From the NCBI RefSeq assembly GCF_949628215.1, contig NC_134280.1, forward strand, positions 8,133,795 to 8,197,794: a stretch of 64,000 nt of DNA. The letters run 5' to 3'. A model generated the notes under the pieces. That model was not told the DNA's origin and did not search any database. It was given only the letters and a program-made list of their open reading frames with translations. Below are positions 34,231 through 47,966 of the stretch, piece after piece. Origin of the DNA: Phalacrocorax aristotelis. Lineage: Eukaryota > Chordata > Aves > Suliformes > Phalacrocoracidae. The position numbers and the translations under genes were made by a program. How positions within the stretch are numbered: the first letter of the stretch is position 1; every line of letters begins with the position of its first letter.

Positions 34231-36608
34231 TAGTGAAAAGTCCCTGTTAATGCATAAACTACAGCTGACTGAGGGCAAAAGGAAAATGTATGTTTATACT
34301 GGCACTACAAAGGGATTTATTTTACACAGAGTCTAAAATGCAAGCTTGTTTACCATTGAAAATCATTCAATAAAATTGGATTAGAAGAAATGTATTAAAC
34401 ATGCTGACTTGTATTTCCTCCTTTCTCCCTCTTAGATTCTGAAATAATTTGTATAGAGCATGTAATATACCCTTGGTAGATAGTCATACCACTTCATCTA
34501 CTCTCTTTTCCTTCCCTTGCATTTTCCTTAAAGTTACATTTAAAAAAATAAAATAAATCACAGAAATACTGAATTGTAGCCAAATCTATGCTCTGCGCTT
34601 TATTTCCCCCTTCTGATTATTGGTTCACCTAGGTTATTTACACATGCTACTGCATACTGGTGCTTACAGCCTCCCAAGCTGGCTCAAGATCTGTCAGGAG
34701 AATGGCTCAGATTACCTTGTAATTAATGCTAGCTGAGTTCACCAGCTAATATGGCAAACAGTTCCTGCATCCTAAGTTAAGCTTAACTGGAGCTAGCTCA
34801 GATTTTCTGTGAAACTACATCTCATGTTTTGCCCTTTACTTTAGTATTATACTTCCTTCCTCAAGATACCCTTGCCTTTTGTTTGTGCTGTATTTTTCTC
34901 TGCAATTCATTTCCTCTATACATTTATTTCAATGTATGCTACTCACATGGTGTCTTCTTGCAAAATCTCGTTAACCATTTCTTGATTGTTTCTAGAGAAA
35001 AATGCTGATTTTTCCAAATCTAAATCCTGTTGTGAATCTTGCAGCTTGAAATCAAGCACCTTGAAAAACAAGTGGCCGATTTTGTTTCATCCTTTTTCTA
35101 ACCTTGTTGTTTTGTTTGGACTTGATAAAAAAAAAAATTGGACTCTTGTATTTCCCTGCTTGTTCACTCATTAAGCAAGTCTGCTTTTGATTTGGTCAGT
35201 TAATCTTCTTAGATTTATTCTTCAAGACAATTCTTCTCCTTGTGACAGGGTTGGTTGTTTGCTTGATGGTGTGCTTCTCTGCGAGGTGAGATCACTGAAG
35301 ACTGAATGTTGAAACAAAATAGGAAGCAGCAGCTTTGGGAGAGTATTCCCTAAATAAAGCAGGACAGCCAATAATTCACTTTACCAGATCAAAACCATGG
35401 GACTGAAGATAGCAATTATTTCCATCTCAAAATCAAAACCAATCTCTTCATGGCCAGGCTGCCAGGTTAAGCAGCAAATTTGCTCTCCTGATCCCAAATG
35501 TGACAGCTATATTACATGACCTAGCACTATAGTTTTAGCCTGTTGGCAGGCAATATTCCTGCATATACAACAGCAGAGATAAAAAAGAAGTATTGATTCA
35601 GCTGTGGGAATTCTGCTTCATGAATCCTACGAATCCACAGACACAAGGCAAAGAGTTAAGGTGAGTCTTTCAATAAAGAGATGTCTGGAAGACAACTCCC
35701 TATTTAAGCATAGAAAGCAGAGGCACTAGTGAAGGAAAGAGGCAGGAAGAGATTTGGGTATCTGAATAGTCTGACAACTATTTTTTTCTCTTAAGCCACC
35801 ATAGCTGCAGGCTACCATGCAGAGATCAGCAGCGTTTCTTCAACACTGTGCTTTTCTTTTCTCAGCTCTAAAAAAAGTTGTAGTTGTTAGTTGCTGCTCC
35901 CAAGACAGGTTAGCTTGCAAACAGTCCAGTACTCCCACACTGCATTTCATTTAACAAAATACATCATTTGGAAACTGTATCAGTCAAAGGCAAAATCTGT
36001 ATCAATTTCGCTTGATCAAAAGGAGAGTAAGACATCTGTCTATATCCGATATGACCCACTGGATCACGAGCAGAAGGACCGTCAGTGGCTACTGAAAAAA
36101 GCATCTTCAGTTAACCAGGCACCCTACCTACTTTGAGCACGTGGGTTTGAAGAACAGGACAGCTTCCCTGATATTTTGGACAATCTGCCTGATAACTTAT
36201 GCCTCTCAGTCTCTATGCCGAGTTTGTGTCCTAGTGCAAGTTATATTTTACCATTTGTGGGCCTGTGTAAGACCTGAACCATACCCATTCTTGAGCTACC
36301 CACAAATAACTGACATCCTAGAGCATTTGGATGAGACCACAAAGCTAGTCAGAAAAAAAGAAAAGATCAGTCAATGAATGTACTTTGTACATCTGCCAGA
36401 GAGGAGAACTAAAATGCATGCAGACTTCTTCCCAGCCAAAAGCAGCCTCCTCCATACATTAAAGTGGGACATACATTGAGATGGCATGCCCCACCCATCT
36501 CAGTACACTTATGCATGGCATATGTGTCTTTAAGACTCCATGCAATAAAATATGCATTTATTCTGACCACTAGAAATTAAACTGCATTCTTGATTTTAAC
36601 CAACTTCC

Positions 36609-36626
36609 TTTTTTTTTTTTTTTTTT
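36609..36626. repeat. Poly(T) tract
   Basis: An uninterrupted run of 18 T. No poly(A) signal lies at the expected spacing on the minus strand, so there is no reason to read it as a retrocopy tail. Confidence 0.9.
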
Positions 36627-37347
36627 GGTGCATTATTTACTTTCTGTTTGTGTGGGTTTAGACAGGAAAACGTGAGGAACAACTCCTTCACATCAATTTA
36701 GCTAGAGACTATTCAGGCCAGGGCTGTTTTCAGATATGCAGCCACAAGTCTAGCAGAACTACAGGGTTTTATTTCACAATAAGGACAAGCACTGAAGTGA
36801 GAGAGTTGTTAGAGGTAGGGCATTAAATGCTCTTTTCCAACACTATTTAGCTGCTTTTCTGAAATGATTACAGAATCAGAGATTTGGAGTCTTCAGGCTG
36901 GAATGTGGGTGTCCAGTTCTGGCCTTTGTTCATCAGGGACAAAGTATTTCCTCATATCAGTGGGGAAACCATGACACAGCACTCTTCAAAAGAGGGTGCG
37001 TCGACAACCATTGCTAAACTCTGCGGACAGCTCTGCCACATACATGCTATCAAGGCAGCCTGTTTTCAGGTAGGATGAACACAGAAACAGAGACAAATTC
37101 AGGACACTGAGGTTAGAAAGTGCTAAAATACTTGTGTCAGTTTTTCAAACCTTCAGTTTTGCATGTTCTTCTCTGGCACCTGCTCTTTAAATTGCACATT
37201 TCGTTTGTGAAAACTGGCTGTTTTACACATGTGCACAGCCCTGGAAAAACAACTGGAAAACTCTCTGTGCTCAGCAGCTAAGATGAAGTACTTAAAGAAT
37301 ATGCCTCTTTCCAAATGAAATAAATGTCGAGCAGCACACTTACATTG

Positions 37348-37360
37348 GTTGCTTAGCAAC
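37348..37360. promoter_or_regulatory. RFX-like palindrome GTTGCTTAGCAAC
   Basis: Two RFX half-sites (GTTGC and GCAAC) face each other across three bases, directly after an ATTGG. The spacing is one base shorter than the commonest X-box form. Function is inferred from motif shape only. Confidence 0.3.
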
Positions 37361-38298
37361 AGGTTGTCCTTTGGCTGTGCTGGGGAACTGCACCGGTCCT
37401 TTGAGACTGCCATTGCAGACCTGCTTGGAAATGTCACATTTGGAAAGGATGCAAAAGTCGGTAATTCTGGTTTTTTTGTGTGGTATCAAATAATTAAACC
37501 TCTCCTATTAAATTAGCCTGATCACAGAACTTAACCCTCTTCTGGGACTCCAGAGAACAGAGACTTTAATGGAAGTGGCATGGTTTCCCTTCTAATGGGG
37601 AATAATAACAATGGTTATGGTTTTCCTTGTAATGAGGAATAACATTATGCAGTTCCCATGTAGCACTTTCCATACATAAATCTCCAGTGCTTTAGAGTGG
37701 ATGCTATTTTTGATAGGAAGACATGAGTATACCTAGCATAGATACACCAGGAGGACATGTCCAGCTATGGTTACACCAGCAATGTCTTTAATGAAGATGT
37801 ATCCCAGAGAGTGGGTGGCATTAGGATTCCCTGTTCTTAAACGCCAGGTACCAAACACTCCAGTGTGACTGTCTAAACTCCTGATGGCTTGCATATCTAG
37901 CTGGATTGCAATGTCTGCTTTTCATTTAGACACATTTACAGAATGCAAGAGAAAAGGTACACACATCTCCAGCCTAGAGCCAACTAAATCAGCTCAAGAT
38001 GGCAGCAGTGCAGCTGTATTCATCATTAAATACTGAAGACAAGTAGAGGAGATTTTTTCATTTGGTTATTGAAAAGTCTTTGCAGAAACAAACAAGTGAA
38101 AGAGCCTCTGTTTAGTCAAACATCAGAGCTGATGCTGGATTGTGTCAAGAGTCAGTTTAGCCTTGCAGAGTTGGGGTTTTTTAGCTCAGATGTGATGCAT
38201 CTCTAATGCTTCCAAGATCTAGGTTATTAAATTTGCATAGTGAAGCTTCATGGTTGTACAAGCTCAGGATGATGCTTGCCAGGCGGTCTCTCTATTAG

Positions 38299-38486
38299 AC
38301 ATGCCACAGCCACCACAGTTGTGTCACTAAAATTTATAGTGTAACGGTGGCCAAGATTGCTGACGCCTTTGGCAGTGCACTGAACTGCTTTTTGACTACC
38401 AGCCTAGCAAGAGTTCTGATGAATCACACTGTGGTGAAAGCAAACAAAGTGTCCTATGCCAAATTCCTGACCATGTTCTCTGCTGT
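38299..38486 (+). other. Candidate orphan exon, open in one frame
   Basis: A pyrimidine-rich acceptor (GGTCTCTCTATTAG) ends at 38298 and a full-consensus donor GTAAGT begins at 38487. The 188 bases between them are open in one frame, with blocks such as VTVAKIADAFGSALN and SYAKFLTMFSAV. I do not recognise the sequence. Chance is possible: an open stretch of this length with flanking AG and GT is not rare in 22 kb. Confidence 0.2.
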
Positions 38487-41400
38487 GTAAGTTAAGCCGT
38501 AAAAATCCTCATTTATTTTCAGGATTCTAGAAAATATTACATTGTTGAAATTCAGCTAGTATTCTAAAGAAAAAGAACAATATATGGCTATCATTCAAAT
38601 AACATAATTATTTTCTTAATACACTACAATTGCAATTCTGCAATTTACAATTACCATGTATTTTTCTTGCATAGAAATGTTCTACCAAAAACATTAATTA
38701 AGTAGGTATTTTCCAAGATGTGAGTACAAGTAAAATAGAAATTTTTTTCCATTTGTAGACAAAAACAAATAATAAAAAAAAAGACTCCATTTAAGCACGT
38801 ATCAGGCCAAGCATCACTCTTGTGCCGTGGGAGCAACCAGACAGATACCAGTAGCATAAATGTGGGCCAGAAAGAACAGAGGGAATGAAGCTTACAGATA
38901 CTGGTATTAAAAAGCCATCATTTTCAAGTTAATACCCCATGGTAACATCTGAGACTGTTGCAATCATTTAGAAGGTTAGTCACTGTTGCCAAATATGTCT
39001 TAACAGTTTTTTTTCCCTGAGTGCTAGACACTGAAATCCCCACTTTTCTTTCCTTGCAGAGGCTTGCTTCTCTGTGCCACTGTTCGGGAGTGTCTGAATT
39101 TTGGGGATAAAAATGGTCTTCTCATAGCTTTCGCTGCTTTGGAAAGGAAGCCAAGGATCCAACAGAAAAAAACCTAGTATCTGTTCACCTACTTCAGCAA
39201 ATTCCTACACATGCCTCTAGAACTCTGCACAATGGTGCCTATACCTCCTCTGCGTTACTAGGACTGGGCTAATGAAACAGACTTCTTCCTGGGTCCTCAA
39301 GATCTGCTTGAGCATGAAGTTTTATGTTCCATCATTTCTGAGTAGCTGGGAATCCCTGTCACCAAAGAGATCTTCTGCAAGGAACTAAGATGAAACCCTG
39401 GCTCCCAGTAAGTGTTGTGCAAATGGTTAGCCATGGCTTTGGACTGTTGATGCATTTACTGAGTTTCTGAGAGGCAGGGATATTGATATCTGTAGATTAC
39501 AGCAGTGAGTGCCAAAGGACAGACCTTTCCAACTATGCAGATGTTTACGATGTAAATGTTTAGGGTTTAGGACTGCAGCTGCATTTATTCATTCATCTGG
39601 AAGAGGGAGCTTGGCAGAGGAATGCCTCCACAGAGGATTTCTGGAGCCTGCTTTCACTTGCTGAGTTCATATACAAACATTTTTCTGTCTTTAAGTTTCA
39701 GGATTTATTTTTCCACATAAATTCCAAAATAGGATTTATGCCTAAAAAATGTTACTTTTGAAATCCACAAGATAGTAAAATTATGGACCAGAGTGAGAAT
39801 ACAGTTCAGATTATCACAGGAATTAAGAAAGATCCAAATATTAAAGCTTTTACTCATTCCACTTCTTCCACAGAAGCCGTATCATCAATCAAAGGAAACT
39901 TTTAGCCAAATGATTACCACCTTAATGCAAACATCTCACAGAACATGCTGTCAGTTGGAAAAAACACTGGCTGTTGCTGGGGGACTGTAAGGAGATAGTC
40001 ACGACACTCATACCCTCCCACTGGTGTTGTCTCTGAGTGAAGACTAGCACTATTGAGGATTACGTGATGGTTAGCATTACTTCAAGCAAATCTGATATGA
40101 ATATAGCTGGAAGTATTGCTGTGTTGTCTGGTCACAAGCAAATGCACAGTTGAATAAGAAGGTGATGCTAGAGGTCAGACTACATTTCTGTAACACAGAA
40201 GAGGCCGTACTGCTGCTCCACAGGCTTAGAACTGTTATTCAGTAAAGGTTTACAGAATATCCTATTAGTAGTTCATTGTATTAAGATAACTTAATGAGTA
40301 AAGTATTACTAGGTAAAACAAGTTCCCTAGCAATTTGATTGAAAAGTGATATCCAAACTGCAAAATTCTAACAGGTGTTAACCAGACAGCAAAACTGGTA
40401 CCTCTTTTCTTTCAAAATTATCTGATCATTTCTTTACTCTTCAGCTAAAGTGATGAATGCTTAGATTTTGATATGTGAATACATACAATGGGTTTATGCA
40501 TTTCAATATGCTCTTGACTAAAAAAGCATTTAGAAATCTGCAGTAAGACATTTACATAACAGGTACATAGCAGGTACTTAAGCATAGTTACAACAACATG
40601 GTTGATGTGCCCACTTATTTCAAGTCCTAGCATGACAGTGGCTAGGACTTGGATTACTTTAGAAAACCAACAATGCCGAGCAACATAAAACTGTATTAAT
40701 AACACAGAACACCTCTAGAAATAATGCTTCAACTACAAGAAAAGTTTTGCAGATCCTAGTTACTTTTACAAATAAATATTATTCCAAAGTCAAATTAATC
40801 ACTGACTAGAAAACTTAATCATTTTGGTGGGCTTACACCATAACTGAACGCAGTCAACCAGCTCTGATCATTTTCTTTTAGCACGTGAGTTCTGCAAGTG
40901 GAATAGGAAAGAATATTACCTGCTGTATTGGCTTTTCTCCTTTAGAAGGCTACTCATTAACATTTTTACCATGGTTTTTAAGAATTTTTTTTGTTTGTTT
41001 TCCCAATAAGATACATACACGTGGAAACCTGTGCTTTGCTTCATGTTCGCTAATAAATATTTAAATTAATGCTTAACTTTAAAACACAGTAGGACCATTG
41101 GAATTAGTAGCACTACTAAGTTAAGGAAATGCTAACATTCTGCATTCATACCTGAGCGTTCCCTTCAGTCCTGCTTATATTTACATGCAACAACCTCTAC
41201 TAACAATTGTATGTGCACACAAAGAAAGCACAGAAAGAATGGCTTCAAGATTTATACTGAAAGCACTGTGGAGTGAGACCACTAACTCAGGGACTCCACT
41301 GAGGAGTAATTTTGGTTCCATATGCTCTAGCAAGCATAAAAGCACCACTAAGTTACGGTCTTAAAGTGTGTGTTTTTAAAAAATATTCAGTAAATTTACA

Positions 41401-43443
41401 CTATGGGTACAGCTAAACAATCATGTTAGCCATTTAAAAAACCCCAATGTATTTTCACTGAGAAGCCTTTAAGGTGCACTCTGATTTAAAACTTGTGCAT
41501 ATGAAATCCAGACAAAAGACTTATCCAATGCAACTGCTGATTGTGACTTTAATTCTTTTCTCAACTATCATACTTAGTTTTCCTCTTAGAAGAAGGCAAG
41601 TACTGTCTTTTTCTTTTCTAATTCCAACATTTGGAATTTAACAACATCCTCTCAGGATGAACAACCTCCTTCACAATTCCTAAAAAAAGATCCATGACTT
41701 TGTGGCTGTGTTTAACTCTGCTTTACTAGTTTGTTTGATTTTTTTTTTCTTTAATTGCTGAAAAAGATTAAGAAATGTGCACTGTCTTGGTCATGGCTAC
41801 AGCCAGGACTGTACTGCAGATACACCAAAACATCCGTGTTTACTTCTGAGTGTGAAGGCCATAAACAAAGCTACTTCCTAAATGAAACGTATTTTCCCCT
41901 TCAGGACATTGCCATTCATTTCAACCTAATATTTAATGTTAACATTTTTCATGATTTAAAAATATTGCAGGTGTTTTACAAGTACGCTGCTCTATTATAA
42001 TTAATCATTTTGAACCCATCAGAAAGCCCACTGAAGTCACCAGGAAATCGAGTAATTTCAGAAGAGATCTATCAAGTGATGGTTCAAAAAGTAGTTTTGA
42101 GCCACTGGAAAGACAGCCCAAATTAAATGAGGAATTACAGGTAAACTTTGCCCAGAGTTCAGTAATTAAATGCAAGAAAAGGCAGTTTAGAGTGCTGATT
42201 CTGGATTATGACTGATAGCCCATGTCAGTATGGTGCCTCAAAAAAGAGCGCTGCATTATAAATCACAAATTTGTTAATAATGTTTGTGCAGCTTACTGTG
42301 AATGCACTACAAATTGCAACCTGTAGTTCTAAGTGGAGCACCAAACAGTGGTTGCAATATACACATAGAGCACTTATTTCATATTGATTGAAATGGATTT
42401 TGCCTGCGGTAAGTGACGCAAACTTGTGATATCTGATTTTGTGGCTGACGCTGCAATGTCAAAGTACAACTGGGTTGAACTGTTGCTAAGTACGGTGGAT
42501 TTGTAATGAATATTTTACACATTCATACAGTTCATTGTTTGGTGAATGAGTCTCTTAAAAATTCCTTTGTCTCTAGTAATATATCATTTTTAGGAACAGA
42601 AAGAAAATACATGCTCCCAAATATCCACTTTTCTGATACACTTGCTCATCTCCACTGTATATTCTTAAACAATTGAATATATTAGCATCCCCTGGGGGGC
42701 TTTGAGCACTACCATTTGGATCACAGTGTAGAATACACACTTCAAATACTAGTGTTTGTATGTTGATTTTCAGTAAATGCTCACCATTTACCAAATAAAT
42801 AGTCCTTGACACTAATCTTTTTAATATTAAAATCTGCTAATTAGTAATAAGATCTTATACCATTTGTGAAGCTCTCAGGTTTTGGATCCTAGTAATGAAA
42901 TATGTGTGCTTATAAAAATTAACCAATAATACAATTAACGATAATTAATTTCTAATAGTACTATCCAACTAAAACCTACATTCAATCTCTTTATCTCAAG
43001 TGACAAAAGGAAACCAGTTGCTTTAACTCAGTGGAACTATATCCTAGTCCATACTTGCAGTTTGTAGGGGCTTCAACAATATAACTGAAATATAGTGAAA
43101 TGACGACTTCTGTTAGTCTGTTTTACATGCTTCTTTGTAGTTCACTCAAAATCTCAGAATTTGTTTCATTCTCACTTGTATTACTATACTTTGTGTATAC
43201 TGCCTCTTTCAGACACTCACCTGCGTGCTAGGGAGCTGGCCAGGAAATAGCAAAGGAGGGCTCCCACAGGAAGATGGACCCTCTGCTGTGTTCCCATGGA
43301 GACTTCTAATTCTTTTATTGGTTTGTTGGTGGGTTTTTTTGCCTTTTAAAATTCCCCCCCCCCAACATAAAAGCCATGCACACTGCAAGTATATTTTGAC
43401 CTTTGGGCACCAGAAATAATAATGTTCAGACATCAATGTCTGG

Positions 43444-43905
43444 ATGCCTACAGTTAGGTCCAGTAGAATCACAAGTTTGTCAAGACTTGTGCTGCCAGGA
43501 ATGAAACAGAATCCCCTACTGAGCCAGCTGCCAAGTATGTGCTCCTGCCTTTTGTTTGCTTCACAGCCTGGCTGTTGGTCACTTAAAAGTACAGATATTA
43601 TTGCAGGATGCTACTGCAATTCCAAAGGTATGCAAAAGCAAATAAAACCAAAATTATTAGGCAACGTTAGTACTGTGACATTTGTGAGATGTACCATGTT
43701 AGCCTTGTTCTCCTCCTTGCATTGCTGGTGTCCTTGTGTCTCTGCCTTCAGAGCAAGGCAATCAGAGGACTTGAGCAGGGTTGCACCCCTCCTCCCTAGT
43801 TGGTCGTGCCTTCCTCTGTTCATAGTAAAAAGCTGGAGAAGGACAAAGCCCCCATGTAAATGTATCTCAAAAGAGCAGAGAGTGATCCTGAATTGGTTGG
43901 AATAA
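43444..43905 (+). other. Unexplained 153-codon open frame
   Basis: This is the longest open frame in the ACMSD-TMEM163 intergenic DNA outside the CpG island. It starts with ATG, is Cys- and Ser-rich, has no membrane segment or domain I recognise, and has no gene context. The minus strand is also open for 102 codons over 43611-43919, which points to local base composition rather than coding selection. Confidence 0.15.
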
Positions 43906-44240
43906 GGAAATGGTCCCATACCTCAGCATGACAGGAAGTGACAGATACTACCACCGGCATTAACTTGTGCTACAGTCTCCGTCATAGAGTGATGTACCTG
44001 TGAACAGATTCTGGCCTCTGCAACATGAGCTAGGGTATTGTGAAAGGTTAGTGTTGGGAAAGAGATGCATGCCTGTCCAAGATTCCTTGATGCCCACCCT
44101 ACTGACCCTCCAAAAAGCTTAAGAGCATTGTGGTTGAAGGCAGGTCTCATGACGTATATTTTATATCAGTGTTACAAGAGTTGAATCATGTTGACCATCA
44201 CTGGCAAACACAATCCGGGCACTTCTATGTCAAAGAGTCA

Positions 44241-44287
44241 CATCTACATCATCTACATCTCTACATCTACATCTACATCATCTACAG
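44241..44287. repeat. CATCTA-type short tandem repeat
   Basis: Irregular repeats of CATCTA and CATCATCTA over about 47 bp. Confidence 0.8.
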
Positions 44288-46693
44288 CACATCATGGGAC
44301 AATTAAAATTATACTTTATAAATGCTCAGTGGGTAGCACAAGTAAAATAAAGTTTTAAATTGAAAACACAAGTAGTTTAACAGCCTGAATGTATGGCAAA
44401 GTTTCTGATAAGTTTTTACAAGTGGCATTGGTATGCCCTCTTCACAAAAGCCTGGTTCAGAGACAAACTTAAGCACAAGTTTAACTACTTTTCTATTATG
44501 TGTTTGATCACTGTGAGAATTTAAAAGACCTATTTAATACTAAGCTAGTATTTACGTGTTTTCTTGGCCTTGGATGCTTTTCCATTATTGGCCCAGGCTA
44601 ACTGAACTGGTTCATCCAGCTTGGATCCTAGACCCCTTCTTACAGTTAAACATTATTATATTAGATTACCCCTTTCCAGCCTGGAGTCTCTTACATTCTA
44701 CATAAAGAATCAAGAAAAAAGCCAGCTTAGAATACAGAATGCAGGGAAATGTACCCTATTTAATAGGTATCTGATCAGCAATTTGATGAGCCCTCTTGTG
44801 AATACTATCTCTAGTTCTGGAAGGCAAATTTAAAATGAAGGATCACTTCTTTTCTCCCAGAATACAGATTTAAAATTAATACCCATGTACCTACACACAC
44901 TAGCATGCATAAAAAACATCAGCAAGCTTGGTATGAAAAATTTGGGCCATCCCGTCACCACATTCTTCTCCCTCCATGGTTCCTCTTTTCCTTCACCTTT
45001 GGCTTTGCTATCTGCCTGTTTCACTTCCTCCCTCTTCACCCCCAGACCACTAGTACTGCTTCCTTGCTTCTCACATACCAAATCCTTGCTGTTGATTTCT
45101 TGCTGCTGGGACTGCCGATTTCTCCTTGTCTAGTCACCACAGATCTTGGGATTAAAACAAAAATCCCACTAGTCAATTCTTTTGACGGTATTAGACCAGA
45201 CCTTTGCTCCACATCAGATGCTGCTTCACTGGTCAGGAACCTTAAGTTCTAGAAACCTCACTCTTGAGCGCCATATAATTTTGTAAGGGATCGCTAATAG
45301 TTCATTTCATCTGGGTGGAGGAAACAGCAGCATATCTATATTAAACTTGCAGTGATAAATTATACTGATAAGATATCCTGAATTAGCTACTAAATAAAAA
45401 AATGCTCATATGAGGCTCTGTATTTATAAGCAATCTTCAGCATTGCAGCTTTACTTAGGATACTTCCTATCACTTCAGTTGAAGCCATGTAGTCAGAAAG
45501 GAAGCAATTTGAAGCACTGAAGTCACTCTTTAAACATTAAATGCAGAAAAGGTTGGACAAGTTTTGTTCTAAAAGGCGCACTGCACACAGGATCAGATAT
45601 TGTTGCCATGGCTGACTTCCTTTACTGCTTTGAGAAAATCCATATCTGATGCATTAAGGATGGATTGCGTTAGTGTTAGGTAGTAGGTCAAGTGATTTTT
45701 AAGCCACAGTTCTTTCACTCTTGCATACAATAAGAGCAAGCACAACAGAACATTTCTGATTTTTTAAATCTTTAGCGTGCACAGTTATAGTTAAGTTCAT
45801 AAATTAACTTGCAGTTAATTCATAATGCCATCTAGTGGAAAAAATCAACAAGTGTAGATGCAACAAGTCCATCTAAATATCCCATGCAATATGAATCTAA
45901 TTAGTGTTGCAATCACTTGACAGTTTTAATAAATGAATTAAATTTAAAGCAAAAGAACTATAACTTCATTTTCAAAACCCTCATGAAAGAAGATCTTTGC
46001 AAAATTTAAATATCTTCCAAAGATACTTTATCCTCAAATTTAAGATACACAAAACAGTCTCAGTACACTTGTATTTATAATGACTGTAGGATGTGAAACA
46101 GACCATGGAGGGCTCTTGATATTCTTTCTTAATTTAATCTTATTTAGAGATTGAATTTTTTGGTCAACAGAAACACACCCACTTCAAGCTGATAAAGGAG
46201 ACAATTCGAAGAAGTTTACTGATACATCAGCCAAAACAACCTGTAATTCTGAAGAGGTTAAGAATTAATGGTCTTTGTCTTTAAACTATGAGGTCACTTT
46301 TCTATGCCCATAGATTAAAAAAAGGAAATGGTGGGGAAAAAAAGCGCCTAAAAATCAAAGTTAGAGAAGGAAATAGGCTCATCATGAAAAGATTAGAGTA
46401 GAATAAGGTGCCTAGAGAGACTATCTGTATTGGATAAGTAATATACTCCGTTAATAGCCCCTCTGAAGTCAACAGGAAAGGAACAATCCAAGAGGAGTAA
46501 GTGATCTGATTTTTATCCTTCATAAAAACATAGCGCTTGCCCTTTATTGGTGAATTAACCTGCTCTAGGCCTGACCTAGCACTGTCTCTAAACCTCTGCA
46601 CATTTTGTGTCAACCTATTTTGATATTACTTCATTTATCATTTACTAGGTAAAACCTTGCAGTTATGCATCCCCTGATGTTTATATTGGTTGA

Positions 46694-46960
46694 ATCATAC
46701 AAGTGTGGACCTGAAGGACCCTTTGGAGATCATTTAGTTCGACTCCCTTCTCTGAGAAGGACTACAAGGAACACTGTACCAGGTCAGCTAAGGTTACCTA
46801 AGGTTACCTTTTTGGCTAGCTGAATTTAGAAATCCTCCCAAGGGGAATATGACACCACCTCTTTCAGTAACCTCTTCTAGTGCTGCACTAACATGGTAGT
46901 GAAGAATATTTTTCTAATGTCCTATCTGAACCTCTCAAGACACAGTTTGTGACCACTGGC
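46694..46960 (-). mobile_element. Old CR1 LINE, 3' fragment
   Basis: GAATCATACAAGTGTGGACC, GGACCCTTTGGAGATCATTT and a later ACCTCTTTCAGTAACCTCTT-like block correspond to the CR1 3' region in the minus orientation. It is much more diverged than the copies at 3491 and 18346, so it is an older insertion. Confidence 0.8.
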
Positions 46961-47657
46961 TCAGGCTATCCATTCTTATGATGTTATTTTTCCTCTTCAG
47001 TTTTGAAAAGGGAAGAACAAGCAATTCTATTGAAAAAGTAGAACAGATTTTGGACAGAAGAATAACGGAAAAAATGTATCTTGTAGGCATGAACTGACTG
47101 TATGTGTCCAAATTCTCAATCTCCATGCAAAGATCAAATAAATGAGCCAAGATAGTGCTGATGCACACCAAAGCTGGAGAAGTGTAAGTTAAGAGCCAAG
47201 AAGTAAAAAGCCAGATCTATTTTATAACTAAATAACAACTGTACTCAAGCACTAATAATTTCTGAGAAGTATTCTGTGATATAAGAAGTGCTTTCGGCTG
47301 CTCCAAGAGTAGAAACTGGGCTCCTCTTGTACATGAAATGTGCAGTGGGTCTGTTAAGAATATTGTGGGCTGGAACTGACACAGAGAGGCCTTTATCTTC
47401 TTCACGTGTCTGTGCTATAATATTAGCCTACTTGTTAAAATTCCAGCTAATTAAAAAACACATCACCTTACCCCCTTGTGTCTTTATCTCACTTTCATCT
47501 CAACAGTTGCTGACGTGGATCACATGGAGTACAGATGTGGACAAGGCACACACACTCTACTAGAATTCCAGACTTGAACTACCAAAACCTGTAACAGAGC
47601 TCCGACATCAGCTGCGTCAGTTCTAGCAGTTCAGATCATCGACGGATAATAACCACC

Positions 47658-47966
47658 ATGAGCAATACTGAAGATCATACATCCACCTGCTGTGCCAGGC
47701 AGAACTGTCAAGCCTCATACACTGAGGATGGACCCCAGGCGGGTGCACTCCTGACCAGTACTGCCCTACAGCCAAGTCTATATTTCCCATACTTGGAGCA
47801 GGCTGCCATGGGTAACTGCCTGTTTGGGAGCCTCACCCACTGCATTCAGCTTGCCAACCTAGTTATGATTCACCAGCCAGCAGGGCAAGGTGTAGTGCTG
47901 GTACATAGCATTATTAAGATAGCAACTGAAGGTTTCTTTGCAAGCAACAAGTTGAGTCTCAAATGA
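47658..47966 (+). other. 102-codon open frame with good start context
   Basis: The ATG sits in AACCACCATGA, a near-ideal Kozak context. The reading begins MSNTEDHTSTCCARQNC and shows no domain or membrane segment I recognise. There is no CpG island, promoter or neighbouring exon to support a gene. It could be a chance frame or part of an untranslated transcript. Confidence 0.15.
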
